Shown here piece by piece: positions 24,847-29,366 of a stretch of DNA of 29,366 nucleotides. Origin of the DNA: Carthagonibacter metallireducens (GTDB lineage: Bacteria; Gemmatimonadota; Gemmatimonadetes; Palauibacterales; Palauibacteraceae). Under the pieces are notes generated by a model, which saw nothing but the letters and a program-made list of their open reading frames with translations, ran no database searches and was not told the DNA's origin. The number at the start of each line of letters is the position of its first letter. Positions within the stretch are counted from its first letter, which is position 1. The position numbers and the translations under genes are program-made. The stretch spans positions 1-29,366 of the forward strand of contig JAMJQQ010000069.1 in the NCBI GenBank assembly GCA_023554445.1. Reading direction: 5' to 3'.

Positions 24847-27095
24847 GGACGTGGACAGGCTTGCTCGCATGCGCCGCGCTGGCTGTCGGGTTCGCCCCGG
24901 CCGCGGCGACGGCGCAGGAGGGCGAGAACTCGACCTCGGCCGTGGCGGTCGAGCGGGCGGCCCCCCCGGATCTGATCCCTGGATACGCCGCCGGCTCGTG
25001 GGAGGCGCAGCGGGAGTACGAGCGGGCGCTGCGCTCGGCAATCGATCCGGACACGGTCGCGCGCTACGCCACGGGGCTGTCCAACCGATCGCACATGGCG
25101 GGGACGCCAGGACAGAGAGCCACACGGGACTCGGTGGTCGAGTGGCTGACGGCGGCGGGACTCGAGGTGGGCTACGACAGCCTGGTGCTGTACCTGCCTC
25201 AGCCTCTGGAGGTGTCGGTGGCGCGGGTGCTGCCCACACCGATCGAATTCGACCTCACGGAGCCGCCGATCCCCGAGGATCCCTCCACGCGCTTCGACGT
25301 GGTTCCCGTCTTCCACGCCTATTCGGGCTCGGGAACGGTGGAGTCGGAGATCGTCTACGCGAACTTCGGCCTGCCGGCGGATTACCGGGTGCTGGATTCG
25401 CTCGGCGTGTCGGTCGAGGGGAAAGTCGTGCTGGCCCGTTACGGGCGGAGCTTTCGCGGCATCAAGGCGCGTGAGGCCGAGCGCCGGGGTGCCGCCGCCC
25501 TGCTGCTCTACAACGATCCCGAGGGCGATGGCTTCACGAAGGGGGACGTGTATCCGGAAGGTCCGATGCGGCCCGAGCGCGGTCTGCAGCGCGGCAGCAT
25601 CCTGAACGCCGACGGAGACCCTTCCACGCCGACCGGCCCCTCGCTGCCCGGAGCTCCGCGTGTTCCCGAGGATCGGATGGCAGGCGTGGCCCGCATCCCG
25701 GTGGTCCCGATCGGCTACGGCGCGGCGGCCGAGCTGCTCGCTCCGCTCGGTGGGGTCGTAGCGCCCGAGGCATGGCAGGGCGGCCTCGAGCTCAGCTACC
25801 GGATCGGTCCCGGTCCGGTCACGGCGCACGTGCACGCGCGGATGGAGACGGGGGAGCCGGCGTATCGGGCCGCGTTCAACACGATCGCGGCTGTCCGGGG
25901 CACCGAATGGCCCGACGAGTGGGTGATCGCGGGCGGTCACCGGGACTCGTGGGGCCCCGGAGCGGTCGACAACGTGAGCGGTACGACGAGCGTGCTCGCG
26001 GCCGCACGGGCCTTCGCCGACCTCGCCCGACAGGGAATGCGGCCCCGGCGCACGGTCGTCTTCGCGACCTGGGATGCCGAGGAGTGGGGGATCATCGGTT
26101 CGATCGAGTGGGTCGAGGCAAACGAAGATCGGCTGCGAGGCGCCGCCGTGGCGTACGTGAACCAGGACGGCGCGGTCTCGGGTGGCCGATTCGGATCGGC
26201 CGCCTCGCCCGAGCTCGCCGACATGGTGCGCGACCTTTCCTCGGAGATCTCGGTTCCCGGTTCGGGGCTCCGCCTTCGCGACGCCTGGCTCGCCGCCGTG
26301 AACGAGTCGCGCGAGGATGAGCCGCTGAGCGAGCCGCCCGTGGGAACGATGGGCGGCGGCTCCGATCACAAGGGCTTCTATCTGCGGCTCGGCATCCCAT
26401 CTGCCGGATTCGGGTTCGGCGGGCGCGGCGGCGTCTACCACTCGATGTACGACACGCCATCCTGGATGCAGAGATTCGGAGACCCCGGTTACCGCTACCA
26501 CGCCGTGGCCGGCGGGTTCACCGCTTCGATGCTGGCCCGGATCGCGAACGCCGACATCCTGCCCTACGACCACGTGGCGCTGGCCGGCTGGATCCGGGAG
26601 GAGCTCGGCTCCGTTTCGGACGTCGTGGACGAGACCCTGCTCGTATCCGGTGCAAGCCCGGATCCGGCGGCGGGGGTGATGGACCTGCCGGAACCCGTCG
26701 CTTCCGGAGGCTCGCTGCACGCCGCGCTGGCCGACGCCCTGTCAGCCGCCGATGCCATGGAAGCAGCGGCCCGATCTCTCGAGGCGGTACGAGATGAACG
26801 CCTGGCGTTCGGACGCCCCGACCCCGAAACCGTGTTGCGAGTGAACGAGACTTTGCGGCTCGTGGGCCAGGAACTGGCGCCGTCGCCGGCGGGGCAGGGG
26901 ACCTGGAGCCGGAACCTGACCGTGATTTCGGATCCCGACAACGGCTACTCGGCGCTCACCTTGCCCGGGGTTCGGCTCGCGCTGCGGGCGGGGAATCTCC
27001 AGGCTTCGGAAGCAGCTCTCGTGGAACTGACGGATGCGATACGCGGCGCCACGGATCGAATCCGGGACGCCGCGACGCTGCTCGGGGGGTCGTGA
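24843..27095 (+). CDS. Secreted M28 metallopeptidase, glutamate carboxypeptidase II-like
   Basis: The 750-residue product has a signal peptide (cleavage near ATAQ, about residue 24), a PA domain (about 135-290), the M28 catalytic domain (about 330-560) and a C-terminal helical domain like the transferrin-receptor dimerisation region. Zinc ligands are His366 and Asp376 (GGHRDSWGPGAVDN), Glu414, Asp442 and His533 (YHSMYD), with Glu413 as catalytic base (WDAEEWG). The spacings between these residues equal those I recall for human GCPII (10, 47 and 76 residues from the first His for three of them). It should remove C-terminal residues, typically acidic ones, from peptides in the periplasm or outside. 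GTG 24843 overlaps the coaX stop (GTGA). Confidence 0.9.
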   Translation: MRTWTGLLACAALAVGFAPAAATAQEGENSTSAVAVERAAPPDLIPGYAAGSWEAQREYERALRSAIDPDTVARYATGLSNRSHMAGTPGQRATRDSVVEWLTAAGLEVGYDSLVLYLPQPLEVSVARVLPTPIEFDLTEPPIPEDPSTRFDVVPVFHAYSGSGTVESEIVYANFGLPADYRVLDSLGVSVEGKVVLARYGRSFRGIKAREAERRGAAALLLYNDPEGDGFTKGDVYPEGPMRPERGLQRGSILNADGDPSTPTGPSLPGAPRVPEDRMAGVARIPVVPIGYGAAAELLAPLGGVVAPEAWQGGLELSYRIGPGPVTAHVHARMETGEPAYRAAFNTIAAVRGTEWPDEWVIAGGHRDSWGPGAVDNVSGTTSVLAAARAFADLARQGMRPRRTVVFATWDAEEWGIIGSIEWVEANEDRLRGAAVAYVNQDGAVSGGRFGSAASPELADMVRDLSSEISVPGSGLRLRDAWLAAVNESREDEPLSEPPVGTMGGGSDHKGFYLRLGIPSAGFGFGGRGGVYHSMYDTPSWMQRFGDPGYRYHAVAGGFTASMLARIANADILPYDHVALAGWIREELGSVSDVVDETLLVSGASPDPAAGVMDLPEPVASGGSLHAALADALSAADAMEAAARSLEAVRDERLAFGRPDPETVLRVNETLRLVGQELAPSPAGQGTWSRNLTVISDPDNGYSALTLPGVRLALRAGNLQASEAALVELTDAIRGATDRIRDAATLLGGS

Positions 27096-27120
27096 CGCGC
27101 GCTTGAGACGGCGCGTCACG
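27091..27120. terminator. Hairpin between the M28 gene and a convergent gene
   Basis: A perfect 10-bp stem (27091-27100 with 27111-27120) with a 10-nt loop overlaps the peptidase stop codon (27093-27095). No T tract follows on either strand, but the position between convergent genes fits a bidirectional terminator. Confidence 0.5.
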
Positions 27121-27148
27121 ACCGGTCGGTCGTGGGCCGACTTGCGGT

Positions 27149-27361
27149 TCAGTCTTCCTTGTTGCAGTAGCCGTTCAGCTTGTCGCGTACCTTCGCGGCA
27201 TCCGACGGGCTCACGAGCCGCAGAATGAAGTAGCCGACGACCAGAACCAGCGCGACTTTCACCGCGATCACCAGCAGCGGCATCAGCACGCCGAACAGCA
27301 AGCTGAGCACCGTCATGCCCACCAGGCCGAGTACGAGCAGGGTCACGATTGCGCGAAGCAT
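27149..27361 (-). CDS. Small two-helix membrane protein of unknown function
   Basis: The 70-residue product has two hydrophobic helices (about 3-24 and 26-48) and a short cytoplasmic tail (VSPSDAAKVRDKLNGYCNKED) with one cysteine. The frame extends upstream to 27460, but GGAGG (plus-strand 27367-27371) sits 5 nt before the ATG at 27361, and the extra 33 residues are hydrophilic, so the short form is preferred. It lies alone between the peptidase and groES. I do not recognise the family. Confidence 0.65.
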   Translation of the reverse strand: MLRAIVTLLVLGLVGMTVLSLLFGVLMPLLVIAVKVALVLVVGYFILRLVSPSDAAKVRDKLNGYCNKED

Positions 27362-27640
27362 CTCTTCCTCCCGGTTTTCACTCTGAACGGGATCGCCATT
27401 CAGTCGAGCGGCGGTCCCGGAATCTCCCTCGTTCGGTCTCTCATACGAGAGGGGGGGCACCCGGGTTTCAGGCGCCCGTGACGGGCCTGTGGCGTGCCAG
27501 CCTGACAGCCGGGGCGCCGGAACGGCAGACGCTCTGCCGGACCGACGGGCCGGAGCCGCTCTACAGCCTCGAAATGGTCGATTTCAAGCCCCAAATCGTG
27601 GCACGGCTCGTGCAACTTCGAGCGGGCAGGTCGTGCAGCC
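27362..27640. other. Intergenic region upstream of groES
   Basis: This stretch separates the small membrane protein from the groES promoter on the opposite strand. It must hold the promoter of the minus-strand gene, but no convincing -35/-10 pair is seen. The overlapping open frames on both strands are low-quality and not supported. No RNA gene was recognised. Confidence 0.4.
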
Positions 27641-27668
27641 TTGACCGGCAGAGCCACGCCCGTATTTT
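27641..27668 (+). promoter_or_regulatory. Promoter of groESL
   Basis: TTGACC (27641-27646), 16 nt, then TATTTT (27663-27668) form a plausible sigma-70 promoter. The expected start near 27675 lies just upstream of the CIRCE element, the usual arrangement for HrcA control. Confidence 0.65.
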
Positions 27669-27681
27669 TTGGCCCGAGACT

Positions 27682-27708
27682 TTGGCACTCAAAAGCATAG
27701 AGTGCTAA
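27682..27708. promoter_or_regulatory. CIRCE operator (HrcA binding site)
   Basis: TTGGCACTC (27682-27690), a 9-nt spacer and GAGTGCTAA (27700-27708) match the CIRCE consensus with one base changed in the left arm (TTAGCACTC is canonical). HrcA bound here represses groESL until heat or misfolded protein titrates GroEL. hrcA itself is not in the window. Confidence 0.95.
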
Positions 27709-27750
27709 CAAGAGCCGGATCGCCGGCATGAACAGTTCGGTTCATTTCGA

Positions 27751-27756
27751 GGAGGG
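27751..27756 (+). promoter_or_regulatory. Ribosome binding site of groES
   Basis: GGAGGG ends 7 nt before ATG 27764 and 1 nt before ATG 27758, so it supports the later start, which yields the usual MAKAKIKPL N-terminus. Confidence 0.75.
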
Positions 27757-27763
27757 AATGGAC

Positions 27764-28060
27764 ATGGCAAAAGCGAAGATCAAGCCCCTCGCCGACCGCA
27801 TCGTGGTCGAGCCGCTGGAGGAGACCGAGGAGATGCGCGGCGGTCTCTACATCCCGGACACGGCGAAGGAGAAGCCCCAGCAGGGAACCGTCATCGCCGT
27901 CGGCCCGGGTCGACGCTCCGAGAAGGGCGACCTGATCGAGGTCGAGATCTCGGTCGGGGACCGCGTGCTGTACGGGAAGTACTCCGGAACCGAGGTGGCG
28001 GTGGACGGCACCGACTACCTGATCGTAAAGGAATCCGACGTCCTCGCGGTGCTCGGCTGA
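27764..28060 (+). CDS. groES: Co-chaperonin GroES
   Basis: The 98-residue product is a full-length GroES: KIKPLADRIVVEPLE, the mobile loop EMRGGLYIPDTAKEKPQQG, GTVIAVGPG and the closing YLIVKESDVLAVLG. Seven copies cap the GroEL ring. The frame extends up to 27728, but the Shine-Dalgarno and homology favour 27764. It is under CIRCE control and is followed after 59 bp by groEL. Confidence 0.97.
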   Translation: MAKAKIKPLADRIVVEPLEETEEMRGGLYIPDTAKEKPQQGTVIAVGPGRRSEKGDLIEVEISVGDRVLYGKYSGTEVAVDGTDYLIVKESDVLAVLG

Positions 28061-28119
28061 TACCGGCCGCTCAATCCCGCAGGAATAACGGAACACGTCT
28101 TTAAGAGGAGCATCCGAAT

Positions 28120-29366
<1,247 letters not shown>

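Noticed and set aside
27349..27708. 119-codon plus-strand frame upstream of groES
   Set aside because: It runs through the groESL promoter and CIRCE operator, overlaps the start of the minus-strand membrane gene and has no recognisable domain.

Overview
This is a GC-rich, gene-dense bacterial chromosome segment from a Gram-negative (two-membrane) organism. It encodes a TolC-type outer-membrane channel, a beta-barrel protein ending in Phe, several lipoprotein or Sec signal peptides, and SecD/SecF. A BshA bacillithiol glycosyltransferase together with SecD carrying an acidic insertion, a lone-domain BirA, CoaX and a CIRCE-controlled groESL suggests a Gemmatimonadota-like lineage. That placement is inference from gene content; no marker gene was compared.

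Layout. (1) 1-173: the 3' end of a tRNA gene cut by the window edge, followed by a degenerate second copy of the same 3' end whose T-loop is split by about 44 nt. (2) 174-4747: accessory cell-envelope genes: a zinc-ribbon membrane mini-protein, an outer-membrane beta-barrel protein, an Ig-like lipoprotein with a strong terminator, an unrecognised exported protein, and a coupled pair of fibronectin-III proteins. (3) 4933-7022: an SDR oxidoreductase overlapping a RhlE-like DEAD-box RNA helicase. (4) 7158-13930: a six-gene efflux operon, ArsR repressor - TolC - membrane-fusion protein - RND pump - P-II-like accessory protein - DUF2892 membrane protein. It is preceded by a promoter containing a perfect 7-bp inverted repeat, and two hairpins follow it. 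(5) 14093-27095: a long, mostly overlapping array secD-secF-tatD-mutL-miaA-bshA-uppP-nadC-birA-coaX and a secreted M28 (glutamate-carboxypeptidase-II-like) peptidase. (6) 27149-27361: a small membrane protein on the minus strand. (7) 27641-29366: promoter, CIRCE operator, groES and the first 415 codons of groEL.

How the genes work together. The efflux operon is self-contained: outer-membrane channel, periplasmic adaptor and inner-membrane pump form the tripartite machine, and the ArsR protein probably represses its own operon through the palindrome. The last two genes encode small cysteine-bearing proteins that are not part of a textbook RND pump; this operon is the best candidate here for under-described biology. 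The secD-to-M28 array joins export, mismatch repair, tRNA modification, low-molecular-weight thiol synthesis, undecaprenyl phosphate recycling and three cofactor steps (NAD, biotin attachment, CoA). Its start codons mostly overlap the preceding stop (ATGA, GTGA or TTGA), so much of it is probably translationally coupled. No CRISPR array, transposase or phage gene was seen.
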